Shown: positions 50,351 through 60,105 of the stretch, one piece after another
Position numbering within the stretch: the stretch's first letter is position 1
Layout of the letters: each line of letters opens with the position of its first letter
Position numbers and translations under genes: made by a program
Origin: Amycolatopsis mediterranei
Lineage (GTDB): Bacteria; Actinomycetota; Actinomycetes; Mycobacteriales; Pseudonocardiaceae
NCBI RefSeq assembly: GCF_026017845.1
Contig: NZ_CP100416.1
Coordinates: 4,373,615-4,437,614, forward strand
DNA length: 64,000 nucleotides
Reading direction: 5' to 3'
Notes under the pieces: model-generated
The model's input: only the letters and a program-made list of their open reading frames with translations
The model's database searches: none
What the model was told of the DNA's origin: nothing

Positions 50351-51196
50351 ATGGCGCGGCATTGGCTGATCACGGGGGTGTCCGGCGGGCTGGGCCGGGC
50401 GCTCGCCGAGGAGGTGCTCGGGCGCGGTGACGTCGTGGTCGGGACGCTGCGCGGCGAGGACGGCCTGGCCGCCTTCGAACAGCTGGCCCCGGGCCGGGCC
50501 TTGGCCCTCCCGCTCGACACCACCGACTCGCCCGAGGTGATCGCCGACCGGGTAGCGCAGGCGGTGCGGCTGGCCGGCCATATCGACGTCCTGGTCAACA
50601 ACGCGGGCTACGGCCTGCTCGGCGCGGTCGAGGAGACCGGCGAGGACGAGCTGCGGCACCAGATGGACACCAACTTCTTCGGCCCGCTCCGGCTGATCCG
50701 CGCTCTGCTGCCGCACCTGCGGGCGCGGGGGACCGGCCACCTGGTCAACATCAGCTCGATCGCGGGCGTCCGCGGTCAGGCCGGCCTCGGGCTCTACAAC
50801 GCCTCGAAGTTCGCGCTGGAAGGGCTGTCGGAGGCGCTGATGCACGAGCTGAAGCCGCTGGGCATCGCCGTCACCATCGTCGAGCCCGGCGGGTTCCGCA
50901 CCAACTGGATGGGCAAGGGCCTGCGCCGGGCCGAGCACCGGCTGCCCGCGTACGCCTCGGTCGACGACCTCGCCGCCACCATGCGCCGGTTCGACGGCCG
51001 GCAGCCGGGGGACCCGGCCCGCGGCGCCGCCGCCATCGTCGCGGCCGTCGAGGCGGCCGAACCGCCGCTGCGGCTGCCGCTGGGCGCCGACGCCCACCAG
51101 GCGGTCCGCGGCAAGCTCGCCGAGGTCGGCCGCGAGCTCGATGTCTGGGAGCACGTGAGCGTCTCGACGGGCTTCGAGAGCCCCGTGGCGGGATGA
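50351..51196 (+). CDS. SDR family oxidoreductase
   Basis: This 281-residue short-chain dehydrogenase has ITGVSGGLGRALA, NNAGYGLLG, and the catalytic Tyr-Lys in YNASKFALEG. The sub-family (EPGGFRTNW, long C-terminus) is common in actinomycetes with unknown substrates. The start at 50351 is preferred because AAGGTGG lies just upstream; an in-frame ATG at 50336 has no such site. It overlaps the folP-like gene by four bases. Confidence 0.88.
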   Translation: MARHWLITGVSGGLGRALAEEVLGRGDVVVGTLRGEDGLAAFEQLAPGRALALPLDTTDSPEVIADRVAQAVRLAGHIDVLVNNAGYGLLGAVEETGEDELRHQMDTNFFGPLRLIRALLPHLRARGTGHLVNISSIAGVRGQAGLGLYNASKFALEGLSEALMHELKPLGIAVTIVEPGGFRTNWMGKGLRRAEHRLPAYASVDDLAATMRRFDGRQPGDPARGAAAIVAAVEAAEPPLRLPLGADAHQAVRGKLAEVGRELDVWEHVSVSTGFESPVAG

Positions 51197-52110
51197 GCGC
51201 CTTCGAGGTCCCCGCCGCCGGCCGGACGCTGCGGCTGGGCGAGCGCCCGTGGCTGATGGGCGTCGTCAACGCCTCGCCCGAGTCGTTCTCCGACGGTGCG
51301 CAGGTCGGCACCGCCGACGCCCAGCTCGCCCACGCGGCCCGGCTGCTCGCCGAGGGCGCCGACATCATCGACGTCGGCGGCGAGTCCGCGATCACCAACC
51401 GGGAGCCACTGCCGGTCACGGCGGAGATCGACCGCGTCGTGCCGGTGATCGAGCGGATCACCCGCGAACTCGGGGCCCTGGTTTCGGTGGACACCTACAA
51501 GCCCGCGGTCGCGGAAGCGGCTGTCGCGGCCGGTGCGGTCCTGGTCAACGACGTCAGCGGGCTGCGCGATCCGGCGTTGGCCGACGTCTGCGCGAAGACC
51601 GGCGCCGCGCTCGTGCTCATGCACACCCGGGCCGCACCGAAACAGCGGCTGCAGGACGCCGGGCTCTACCAGGACGTCACCCAGGACGTCCTCGGCTTCC
51701 TGGCCGACCGGATGCGCGCGGCCATGGAGCGAGGCGTGCCCCGCGAGGCGCTGATCCTCGATCCCGGCCCGGACTTCGCCAAGACCCCGAGCCAGACCAT
51801 CGAGGTCCTCCGGCGCCTGCCCGACCTGCACGCACTCGGCCGGCCACTCCTGATGGCGGTCTCCCGCAAGGACTTCATCGGAGCGCTCACCGGCGGCCGG
51901 CCGAACCAGCGGCTGGCGGGAACGCTGGCCGCCATCGGCTACTGCGTGGACGGGGGCGGGCACATCCTGCGCGTGCACGACGTCGGTGCGGTCCGCGAGT
52001 ACCTGACCGTGCGCGCCGCCCTCCGCGGTGAGCTCGCCGTGGACCCGGGCGTGACCCTCGACGAATCGCTCCGCCACGAACGCCCGAACGCGGGTGCGCC
52101 GGCCGAATAG
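51193..52110 (+). CDS. folP: Dihydropteroate synthase-like protein (FolP2-like)
   Basis: This 305-residue pterin-binding TIM barrel has the dihydropteroate synthase motifs GVVNASPESFSDG, DVGGES, SVDTYK, NDVSG, LDPGPDFAKT and SRKDFIGA. The second substrate loop, normally S-T-R-P-G, reads SAITN, so the p-aminobenzoate site is altered. Mycobacterial FolP2 is likewise a paralogue lacking normal activity. Its place in an operator-controlled catabolic operon with an SDR, away from other folate genes, suggests a different pterin- or methyl-transfer role. Confidence 0.82.
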   Translation: MSAFEVPAAGRTLRLGERPWLMGVVNASPESFSDGAQVGTADAQLAHAARLLAEGADIIDVGGESAITNREPLPVTAEIDRVVPVIERITRELGALVSVDTYKPAVAEAAVAAGAVLVNDVSGLRDPALADVCAKTGAALVLMHTRAAPKQRLQDAGLYQDVTQDVLGFLADRMRAAMERGVPREALILDPGPDFAKTPSQTIEVLRRLPDLHALGRPLLMAVSRKDFIGALTGGRPNQRLAGTLAAIGYCVDGGGHILRVHDVGAVREYLTVRAALRGELAVDPGVTLDESLRHERPNAGAPAE

Positions 52111-52127
52111 GCCGCGGGTGATTCCGG

Positions 52128-53695
<1,568 letters not shown>

Positions 53696-53696
<1 letters not shown>

Positions 53697-54202
53697 CACG
53701 CCTCCCGCAGGTGGGCGGCGGTGGTGCCGCCGAGCGGGAGGGCGGGCAGACCGAGCTTGCGGTGGTCCCAGGACCGGGTCCGCTCGACGTCGAGGCGGAC
53801 GGCGACCCGCTTGGCCAGCATGAACTCGACCATCGGGCGGGTTTCTTCGGTGTAGGGGCCGTTGTACCGCTCCCAGATGTTCACGCCGACGGCCCACAGT
53901 GCGTCGGCGTCGTCGACGATCTCGGCGCGGCCTTCGAGGGCCACTCCGCGCAGCGTGTCGTAGGTGTCGCCGGTTTCGATCATGACAGTGACCCGGGCAT
54001 CGCGGCGCAGGTTCGTGGCCTTCTGCGACTTGGCCTTGGTCTCGAACCACAGCACCCCGTCGAGCACGGCGTACCACATCGCGACCAGGTGGGGCTGCCC
54101 CGACGGCGCGATCGTCGCGAGGGTCGCGACCCGCTGCTCGGTCAAGAACCCGGTGATCTCCGCGGCGGACATGACGATCTGCTCGCGCTGGTTCACGCCC
54201 AT
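53696..54202 (-). CDS. PPOX-class flavin/F420-binding protein
   Basis: This 168-residue split-barrel protein is of the pyridoxamine phosphate oxidase-like class, whose actinobacterial members often bind F420 or FMN and reduce unsaturated compounds. LATIAPSGQPHLVAMWYA and the RRDARVTVMIE strand are typical. It has an AAAGGGG site and is the first gene of the ligase operon. The TetR gene and its palindromes lie just upstream, divergently. Confidence 0.87.
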
Positions 54203-54241
54203 GAGAGCCCCTTTGCTCTTCGAGGAGACTGCCGCTATTTT

Positions 54242-54271
54242 GAGACATGGTCCAGAATGAGACTATGTCTC
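54242..54271. promoter_or_regulatory. Tandem GAGAC/GTCTC operator at the TetR start
   Basis: GAGACTATGTCTC (54259-54271) is a near-perfect palindrome with a 3-base centre, and a related half copy GAGACATGGTC lies 17 bases upstream (54242-54252). They span both possible start codons of the TetR gene and lie 40-69 bases from the divergent PPOX gene. This is a typical self-regulatory TetR site, distinct from the shared island operator. Confidence 0.6.
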
Positions 54272-54861
54272 GCAGTGAACCGGAAAGCCTGGCCGTCCGC
54301 AAGAGGCGGGCCACGAACGCGCGGATAGCCGCGTCGGCGGCCCGGCTGGCCGGCCTGCAGGGGGTCGGCGGCACGACGGTCGACCAGATCGCGGCGGACG
54401 CCGAAGTCGCGCGGGCGACGTTCTTCCGGTACTACGACACCAAGGAAAGCGCGGTCGCCGAAGGGATCACCGGACCGTGGCTGACCCTGGTCACCGAAGC
54501 GATCGCCCGCCAGCCGGGCGACCTGACGGCGAAGAACGCCCTCGTGGCGGCCTTCGGCGAACTCGCGGCCGAGTTCCCGGCGCACGCCGGCCGGATCCGG
54601 GAGCTGGCTCGGCTCACCCGCTCGTCGACGACGCTCGCCGCGTGGACCGCGCAGGCCTACCAGCGTTACGAGCACGCGATCGCCGAGCTGCTCACCCCGC
54701 GCTTCGCCGGCCTCTCGGCGCACGACCCGAGGCCGCGTCTGCTGGCCGCACTGGCGATGGCCGCGGTCCGCATCTCCCTCGACGACTGGATCGACCACGG
54801 CGGTGCGCTGCCGGACCTCATCCGCCGCGCGCTCGACGCGATCTCCGTCGAGTCGCGGTGA
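54247..54861 (+). CDS. TetR family transcriptional regulator
   Basis: This regulator of 204 residues has the helix-turn-helix GGTTVDQIAADAEVARATFFRYYDTKESA (about residues 40-68). The ATG at 54247 gives MVQNETMSRSE; a second in-frame ATG at 54265 is equally possible, since the GAGAC palindromes overlap this stretch and neither start has a clear ribosome site. Divergent from the PPOX-ligase operon, it most likely represses that operon and itself. Confidence 0.88.
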   Translation: MVQNETMSRSEPESLAVRKRRATNARIAASAARLAGLQGVGGTTVDQIAADAEVARATFFRYYDTKESAVAEGITGPWLTLVTEAIARQPGDLTAKNALVAAFGELAAEFPAHAGRIRELARLTRSSTTLAAWTAQAYQRYEHAIAELLTPRFAGLSAHDPRPRLLAALAMAAVRISLDDWIDHGGALPDLIRRALDAISVESR

Positions 54862-54870
54862 CAGTTCCCC

Positions 54871-55731
54871 TTACACCGCCGCGGTCAGCAGGCCGGCCAG
54901 GACGTCGGGCCGTTCCAGGGCGATGAAGTGGCCCGCTCCCGGCACCTGCGTGAAACCGGCGTCGGGCAGCAGGTCCCTGTTGGCCTGGCGGTCCGACGGC
55001 CGGGACCAGTCCTTCTCGCCGTAGACGAGGTGGATGGGCGCCTTGACTTCCGCGTAGCGCGAGCGGGCCGCGATGAGGCTCGGGAGGTTCCGGTAGACCC
55101 CGCGGGCCACGGCGGGGTAGCCGGGTCGGTGCCCGATCCGGAGGAGTTCGTCCAGGTAGTCCTCGCGCAGGGCCTTCTTGTCGCCGAGGCCGCCCTGCAG
55201 GATCCGGCGGAGGGCGGCTCGGGGCTCGACGCCGGCGACCACCGGGCCGATGCCCGGCGCGAGGACGCCGGTGACCACCGCGCGGGCGAGCAGGCCGGAT
55301 CGGGCGATGCCGCCGCGGAAGTCGTAGGCGTTCACCGCGATGACGCGCCGGACCCGGTCCGGCAGGTCGGCCGCGGTGGTCAGGGCGAGCACCGCGCCCA
55401 TGGATTCGCCCAGCAGCGTGACGTCGTCGAGATCGAGTTCGGTGAGGAGCCGTTCCACGCCCGCGCGCATCGCCGGTTCTTCGTAGGACGCGCCGGGCAC
55501 GATCTCGGAGTGGCCCATTCCGGGGAGGTCGAGGGCGTGGACGGTGAACCGGTCCGCGACCAGGGGGATCAGGGCGTGGAAGTGCTCCGCCTGTGTTCGC
55601 ACGGTGTGCAGCAGGACCAGTGGGGCGCCGGTGCCGGCCTTGAGGTAGCGCAGCGTGCCCTCCGGCGAGGCGATCGTGTGACTGGTGGTCCCGGGGACGT
55701 GGATCGTGGGACGTGCCGTCTGCTCGGGCAT
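54871..55731 (-). CDS. Alpha/beta hydrolase
   Basis: This 286-residue alpha/beta hydrolase has the nucleophile elbow GESMGA, an acid in YGEKDWSRP and the His in GAGHFIALE; the oxyanion segment is LLHTVRTQ. It is likely an esterase or C-C hydrolase; the substrate is unknown. The ATG at 55731 is chosen because the longer frame from 55809 simply translates two DNA operators (it would repeat ETDRF). Two perfect palindromes lie 29-70 bases upstream. Confidence 0.88.
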   Translation of the reverse strand: MPEQTARPTIHVPGTTSHTIASPEGTLRYLKAGTGAPLVLLHTVRTQAEHFHALIPLVADRFTVHALDLPGMGHSEIVPGASYEEPAMRAGVERLLTELDLDDVTLLGESMGAVLALTTAADLPDRVRRVIAVNAYDFRGGIARSGLLARAVVTGVLAPGIGPVVAGVEPRAALRRILQGGLGDKKALREDYLDELLRIGHRPGYPAVARGVYRNLPSLIAARSRYAEVKAPIHLVYGEKDWSRPSDRQANRDLLPDAGFTQVPGAGHFIALERPDVLAGLLTAAV

Positions 55732-55760
55732 CTCGCCTGCTCCTGTGGGTGCCGCGGTAG

Positions 55761-55800
55761 GAAACCGATCGGTTTCGAGCAGCGTAAACCGATCGGTTTC
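55761..55800. promoter_or_regulatory. Two identical TetR-type palindromes
   Basis: AAACCGATCGGTTT occurs twice as a perfect 14-bp palindrome (55762-55775 and 55786-55799), 24 bases apart, each extended to C at the right end. They lie just upstream of the alpha/beta hydrolase start. The sequence looks like a TetR operator, but no regulator gene is directly adjacent on that side. Confidence 0.68.
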
Positions 55801-56194
55801 CAAGGGCAAGCCACCGCGTCAGCTCAGTTGTCCGGACGGGCGCAGCAGCGAGTCAGGACGTGCAGGTGGGCGAGGTTCAGGCGAGCTGCGGAGCCCGGTT
55901 CGGCCGGCGCCGATCTCGTCGGCGACAGCGGCCGCCGGTGCTCCAGCGGGGGGCGGCGAAGACGTGCGCGTGACCGAGGTGGCGGTTCGCGGCGAGGCTC
56001 TTGGCTGAACCCGGCCGCCAACCTGGGCCGGCGACGCTGGGGCCATGGCCCTCCGCGTCTGCGGCTTGGCCTCAGTCTGCTGCGACGGGGGGCGCATGCG
56101 CCAGGGGCATTGGCCCCGGTCCATCGCGCGTCCGGGTGACGATGGCCCTGAGAAGCGCGGAATGACCGTGCTGGAGGGGTGACGCCGCCGGCGC
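55801..56194. other. Intergenic stretch with no recognised gene
   Basis: This is the largest gap in the window. It is GC-rich, with frames open on both strands, but the translations are low-complexity (Pro/Ala/Arg-rich) and I recognise no domain. It could hold a decayed gene or a leader. The operators at 55761-55800 belong to the neighbouring hydrolase. Confidence 0.5.
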
Positions 56195-56539
56195 TCAGGC
56201 GGGCGGGTGCAGGGAGAGCACCGTGTTCAGCCCGAGCAGGGTGAGCTTCTGGCGGGCGGACGCGGAGGTCACGACGTGGAGTTCGCGGCCTTCGCCGAGG
56301 CATTGCCGGGCCAGGGTGACCAGGGGGATGACGGCTTCGGTGGTCAGGTACGTGACGGCCGAGAGGTCCACCACGACGGCGGTACCGCGCGGGGAGGCCG
56401 CGGCCGGCACGAGGAGCTGGGCGGCGGTGTCGGCGTCGGCGAGTTCTGCCGGTGCTCGCACGGTGAGCACGTCGACGGTGCCGGCCGGTGCCTCGAACCG
56501 CGGAACTTCGTTCTCGTGAGGGTCGGTGATCGTGCTCAT
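56195..56539 (-). CDS. STAS domain protein (anti-sigma factor antagonist-like)
   Basis: This 114-residue single STAS domain has the core VVVDLSAVTYLTTEAVIPLVTLARQ. Anti-anti-sigma factors normally have D-S-S-G or D-S-T-G after this strand, with the Ser phosphorylated. Here it is LTTEA, so the usual phosphorylation site is missing or replaced by Thr. It may act without phosphorylation control. The ATG at 56539 is preferred; the longer frame to 56758 runs into the TetR promoter. No anti-sigma kinase is adjacent. Confidence 0.82.
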   Translation of the reverse strand: MSTITDPHENEVPRFEAPAGTVDVLTVRAPAELADADTAAQLLVPAAASPRGTAVVVDLSAVTYLTTEAVIPLVTLARQCLGEGRELHVVTSASARQKLTLLGLNTVLSLHPPA

Positions 56540-56691
56540 TGCCGTCCCTTCGTCCGGGGCGCTCCGGCGCCCTGGACACCTCGCGCGTGGCGTTCTGGTA
56601 GCCCAGGATAGCGATGGCCGCGCGGGGCTCGGCGCGGTGCGCCCGAGGTGGCCCTCCGTGCGCTGTGTCACTTCAGCGGCTGCCAGGTTGC

Positions 56692-56726
56692 ATACATTGA
56701 TGTATCCGATGCATCTTTGTATCGAA
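56692..56726. promoter_or_regulatory. A+T-rich palindromes upstream of the TetR gene
   Basis: ATACATTGATGTAT (56692-56705) is a perfect inverted repeat with a 2-base centre, followed by GATGCATC (56709-56716) and a further GTATC (56719-56723). They lie 20-54 bases before the TetR start, a usual place for self-regulation of the TetR-flavoprotein operon. Confidence 0.55.
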
Positions 56727-56745
56727 CACTCGAGCAGGAGGTGCG

Positions 56746-57399
56746 ATGCCGGCAGCACGGGGAGAAACCGGTCCGGTCCGCGAACCTCGGGTGACGAAGC
56801 GGCGCGCCGAAACCCGGCGGCGGCTGCTGGACGCGGCGCTCGAGGTGTTCGCCAGGGAAGGGTTCGGCCGCGCGACCGTCGACGAGGTGTGCACCCAGGC
56901 CGGCTACACCCGGGGAGCGTTCTACTCGAACTTCGCGTCGCTGGACGAGCTGTTCCTGGCGATGTGGGAAGAGCGGTCGGCCGCGCAGATCGCCCGGGCC
57001 CGGCAGGTGTTCGAGGCCGGCGACCTCCCGGTGGTGACCGATGTGGACGGCGTCGTCGGCGAGGTGCTGCGGGTCGTCCCGATGGACGAGGAGTGGTACC
57101 GGGTGAGCGCCGAGTTCACCGCGCACGCCCTCCGCACGCCCGGGCTGCGCGAGGTGATCGCCGAGCGCGAGCGGGCGATCGCCGCGTCGTTCCTGCCCTT
57201 CCTCCTGGCGCTGCTCGATCGCGTCGGCCGGACCGTGCCCGATCCGGACGCACTCGGGCAGGCCTTGATCGCCGTGCACGACGGCACCGCCGCCCAGTGC
57301 TTCACCGAGCCCGGAGACCCCGTCGTCTGGCAGCGCCGAGCCCGGCTGTTCGCCCACGTCGTCACCGCATACAGCACCGAAAGCAGGAACCGGTCATGA
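56746..57399 (+). CDS. TetR family transcriptional regulator
   Basis: This 217-residue regulator has the DNA-binding segment FGRATVDEVCTQAGYTRGAFYSNFASLDEL (about residues 43-72) after a basic N-terminal stretch. CAGGAGG precedes the ATG. It overlaps the FAD-dependent dehydrogenase gene by four bases (ATGA), so regulator and enzyme are made together, probably under self-repression through the palindromes upstream. Confidence 0.92.
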   Translation: MPAARGETGPVREPRVTKRRAETRRRLLDAALEVFAREGFGRATVDEVCTQAGYTRGAFYSNFASLDELFLAMWEERSAAQIARARQVFEAGDLPVVTDVDGVVGEVLRVVPMDEEWYRVSAEFTAHALRTPGLREVIAERERAIAASFLPFLLALLDRVGRTVPDPDALGQALIAVHDGTAAQCFTEPGDPVVWQRRARLFAHVVTAYSTESRNRS

Positions 57400-59057
57400 C
57401 CGCAGATCCGGACGTCATCGTGGTGGGAGCCGGCCTCGCCGGCCTCGTCGCGACCTACGAGCTCACCCAGGCCGGGCGCCGGGTGCTGGTCGTCGAACAG
57501 GAGAACCGCGCCAACCTCGGTGGCCAGGCGTTCTGGTCGCTCGGCGGCCTGTTCCTCGTCGACAGCCCGGAGCAGCGGCGCAACGGCATCAAGGACTCCC
57601 ACGAGCTGGCGTTGCGCGACTGGCTGGACTCCGCCGGTTTCGACCGCGACGACGAGGACCGCTGGGCCCGGCAGTGGGCGCAGGCCTACGTCCGGTTCGC
57701 CGCCACGGAAAAGCGGCAGTACCTGCACGACCTGGGCCTGCGGTTCACCCCGGTCGTCGGCTGGGCCGAGCGCGGGGGCGGCACGGCCGACGGCCACGGC
57801 AACTCGGTTCCGCGGTTCCACCTGACCTGGGGCACCGGCCCCGAGGTGGTCCGGATCTTCGCCGAGCCGGTGCTGGAAGCCGAGCGCCGCGGGCTGGTGC
57901 GGTTCGCGTTCCGGCACCAGGTCGACGAGCTGATCGTCGAGGACGGCGCCGCGACCGGGGTCCGGGGCACGGTGCTGGAGCCGTCGGAGCTGGAGCGAGG
58001 CAAGGCGTCGTCCCGGGACGGGGTGGGCGGTTTCGAACTGCGCGCCAAGGCCGTGCTCGTCACCTCGGGCGGGATCGGGCACAACCACGACCTGATCCGC
58101 GCCAACTGGCCGGCCGACCGCCTCGGCCCCTGCCCGGAGACGATGATTCCCGGCGTGCCCGCCCACGTCGACGGCCGCATGCTCGCGATCAGCGAGCAGG
58201 CCGGCGCCGGCTTGGTCAACCGCGACCGCATGTGGCACTACACCGAAGGCCTGCACAACTGGGACCCCATCTGGCCCGGCCACGCGATCCGGATCATCCC
58301 CGGGCCGTCGTCGATGTGGTTCGACGCCACCGGCAAGCGGCTGCCCGCCCCGAACTTCCCCGGCTTCGACACCAACCAGTCGATGAAGGCCATCCTCTCG
58401 ACCGGCTACGACTACTCGTGGTTCGTGCTGAACCAGACGATCATCGACCGCGAATTCGTGCTGTCCGGGTCGGAGCAGAACCCCGACATCACCGGCAAGG
58501 ACCTGCGCCGCACGCTGGCCGGCCGCGGTGGCAAGGGCGCGCCGGGCCCGGTCGATGCCTTCAAGAACCGGGGCGTGGACTTCGTCGTCGCCGACACCCT
58601 CGGCGAACTCGTCGCGGGCATGAACAAGATCGCCCGTGGCCCGGACCTGGACGTCGCGCAGCTCGAACGCCAGATCGCCGCCCGCGACGGCCAGGTCGGC
58701 AACCGGTTCTCGAAGGACCTCCAGCTCATGGCGATCGCCAACGCCCGCCGGAGCTGGGGGGACCGGCTGGTGCGCGTGGCGAAGCCGCACCGGCTCCTCG
58801 ACCCCGAGCACGGCCCGCTGATCGCGGTCCGCCTCAACATCCTGACGCGCAAGACGCTGGGCGGGATCCAGACGAACCTCGAGTCGCAGGCCATGCACGC
58901 CGACGGCACCCCGTTCCCGGGCTTGTACGCGGCCGGCGAGGTCGCCGGCTTCGGTGGCGGCGGCGTGCACGGCTACAACGCACTGGAAGGAACCTTCCTC
59001 GGCGGCTGCATCTTCTCCGGCCGAGCCGCGGGCCGGGCCCTCGCGCGCAGCCTTTAG
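57396..59057 (+). CDS. FAD-binding dehydrogenase (ketosteroid dehydrogenase/fumarate reductase fold)
   Basis: This 553-residue flavoprotein has the N-terminal FAD motif VVGAGLAGLVATYEL with VEQEN, and the C-terminal FAD segment LYAAGEVAGFGGGGVHGYNALEGTFLGGC. The fold is that of the fumarate reductase/3-ketosteroid delta1-dehydrogenase group; the mycobacterial FAD-binding dehydrogenase Rv0785 appears to be of this kind. Dehydrogenation of a cyclic ketone or saturated ring is possible. Cotranscription with a TetR gene suggests control by its substrate. Confidence 0.88.
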   Translation: MTADPDVIVVGAGLAGLVATYELTQAGRRVLVVEQENRANLGGQAFWSLGGLFLVDSPEQRRNGIKDSHELALRDWLDSAGFDRDDEDRWARQWAQAYVRFAATEKRQYLHDLGLRFTPVVGWAERGGGTADGHGNSVPRFHLTWGTGPEVVRIFAEPVLEAERRGLVRFAFRHQVDELIVEDGAATGVRGTVLEPSELERGKASSRDGVGGFELRAKAVLVTSGGIGHNHDLIRANWPADRLGPCPETMIPGVPAHVDGRMLAISEQAGAGLVNRDRMWHYTEGLHNWDPIWPGHAIRIIPGPSSMWFDATGKRLPAPNFPGFDTNQSMKAILSTGYDYSWFVLNQTIIDREFVLSGSEQNPDITGKDLRRTLAGRGGKGAPGPVDAFKNRGVDFVVADTLGELVAGMNKIARGPDLDVAQLERQIAARDGQVGNRFSKDLQLMAIANARRSWGDRLVRVAKPHRLLDPEHGPLIAVRLNILTRKTLGGIQTNLESQAMHADGTPFPGLYAAGEVAGFGGGGVHGYNALEGTFLGGCIFSGRAAGRALARSL

Positions 59058-59070
59058 CCGGCTACCCGCG

Positions 59071-59817
59071 TCAGTCCTCGGTGGGAAGCTCCGGTGGTGC
59101 CTGCAGATCGTGCGCGCGGAACAGGACGGCGTGCTCGACCCCCATGGCCTTGCCGCTCATCGCGGCGAACTGCGGAATGAACTCGGCGGGCGCCGGGTGG
59201 TCCGGGAGCGCGGCCAGGTAAGCCGCGTGGGCCTCGAGCGAGGCGACGCCGCGGCGCAGCGGCTCGCCGGTGATGTCGACGCCGTGCGTCGCGTCCGTCA
59301 TGCCCGGCGTGAGGTACCAGCGGGCGGAGTGCGGTTGGAGGCCTTCGTCGTCGATCTGCTCCGGGAAGACCCACCGGTTGCCCGCGTCGCGGATCGCGTC
59401 CAGCGTCGCGAGGCCGGCCGCGCGGTGGTCGGCCTGGTCGAAGCCGTACGGCGTCTCGACCTCGAAGCCGGTGCCGAAGACGACGTCGGGCTTGAACCGG
59501 CGGATCTCGCGGCAGATGTCCCGGCGCAGGTCGAGGCCGTAGACGAGCACACCGTCGGGGTGTTCGAGGATGGTCAGGTGCTCGACGCCGACCACCGCGC
59601 AGGCGGCCTGCTGCTCGGCGGCGCGCAGGCGGGCCGTCTCCTCGGGCGGGTTCGGCATCCCGGCCTCGCCGCGGGTGAGCAGGAGGTAGCCGACCTCGAT
59701 GCCGCGGGCGGTCCAGCGGGCGACGGCCGCGGACGTGCCGTACTCCATGTCGTCGGGGTGCGCGACGACGCAGAGCACGCGCTGGAAGGACTCCTCCGGC
59801 AGAGCTGGCACCGTCAT
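59071..59817 (-). CDS. PIG-L family deacetylase
   Basis: This 248-residue zinc-dependent deacetylase is of the PIG-L/MshB superfamily. The metal motif AHPDDMEYG lies near residue 16, followed by LLLTRGEAG and the later DQADHRAAG His. Relatives deacetylate GlcNAc-inositol (mycothiol synthesis) or mycothiol conjugates; this one could be any of these. The ATG at 59817 is chosen over one at 59826 because of spacing to GGCAGG. It converges on the flavoprotein gene. Confidence 0.87.
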   Translation of the reverse strand: MTVPALPEESFQRVLCVVAHPDDMEYGTSAAVARWTARGIEVGYLLLTRGEAGMPNPPEETARLRAAEQQAACAVVGVEHLTILEHPDGVLVYGLDLRRDICREIRRFKPDVVFGTGFEVETPYGFDQADHRAAGLATLDAIRDAGNRWVFPEQIDDEGLQPHSARWYLTPGMTDATHGVDITGEPLRRGVASLEAHAAYLAALPDHPAPAEFIPQFAAMSGKAMGVEHAVLFRAHDLQAPPELPTED

Positions 59818-60105
59818 GCCGGACATCCTGCCGCACTCCGGGCCCACCGGCCGCGGGCAAGCGAGGGTCCGTGCACGTGGCGACGGCGGCCTGCTGCGAT
59901 GACCGTCGTAGCCCAACACCGCCCCGACGGTGCGAGGCGGTCATCCCGGCAGGCCGCCGTCCGTCCCCGAGACCCCGTCCCGAGTAACGGTGACCTACCC
60001 AGCCCGGCGGGGTGCTCAATCGTCTCGCGGCAACTTTCTTCGGAACCGTCGTCGCCGATGCCCGCTGGCCGCCGGTGCGGTTGGATCGGAGGGGACGATG
60101 TCCGG

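Noticed and set aside
1..52110. Classical cholesterol degradation cluster
   Set aside because: Many parts resemble it, but no KstD/KshA/Hsa ring genes, Mce transporter or KstR-type operator is present, so only a related logic is claimed.
55732..55809. N-terminal extension of the alpha/beta hydrolase
   Set aside because: The extra residues translate the two palindromic operators (repeated ETDRF), so the true start is at 55731.
55819..56124. Minus-strand frame of 101 codons in the largest gap
   Set aside because: Pro/Arg/Ala-rich low-complexity translation, no ribosome site and no recognisable domain.
58954..60105. Upstream in-frame extension of the NB-ARC protein
   Set aside because: It would run antisense through the PIG-L gene and has no domain; the protein begins near the GTG codons at 60106-60127.
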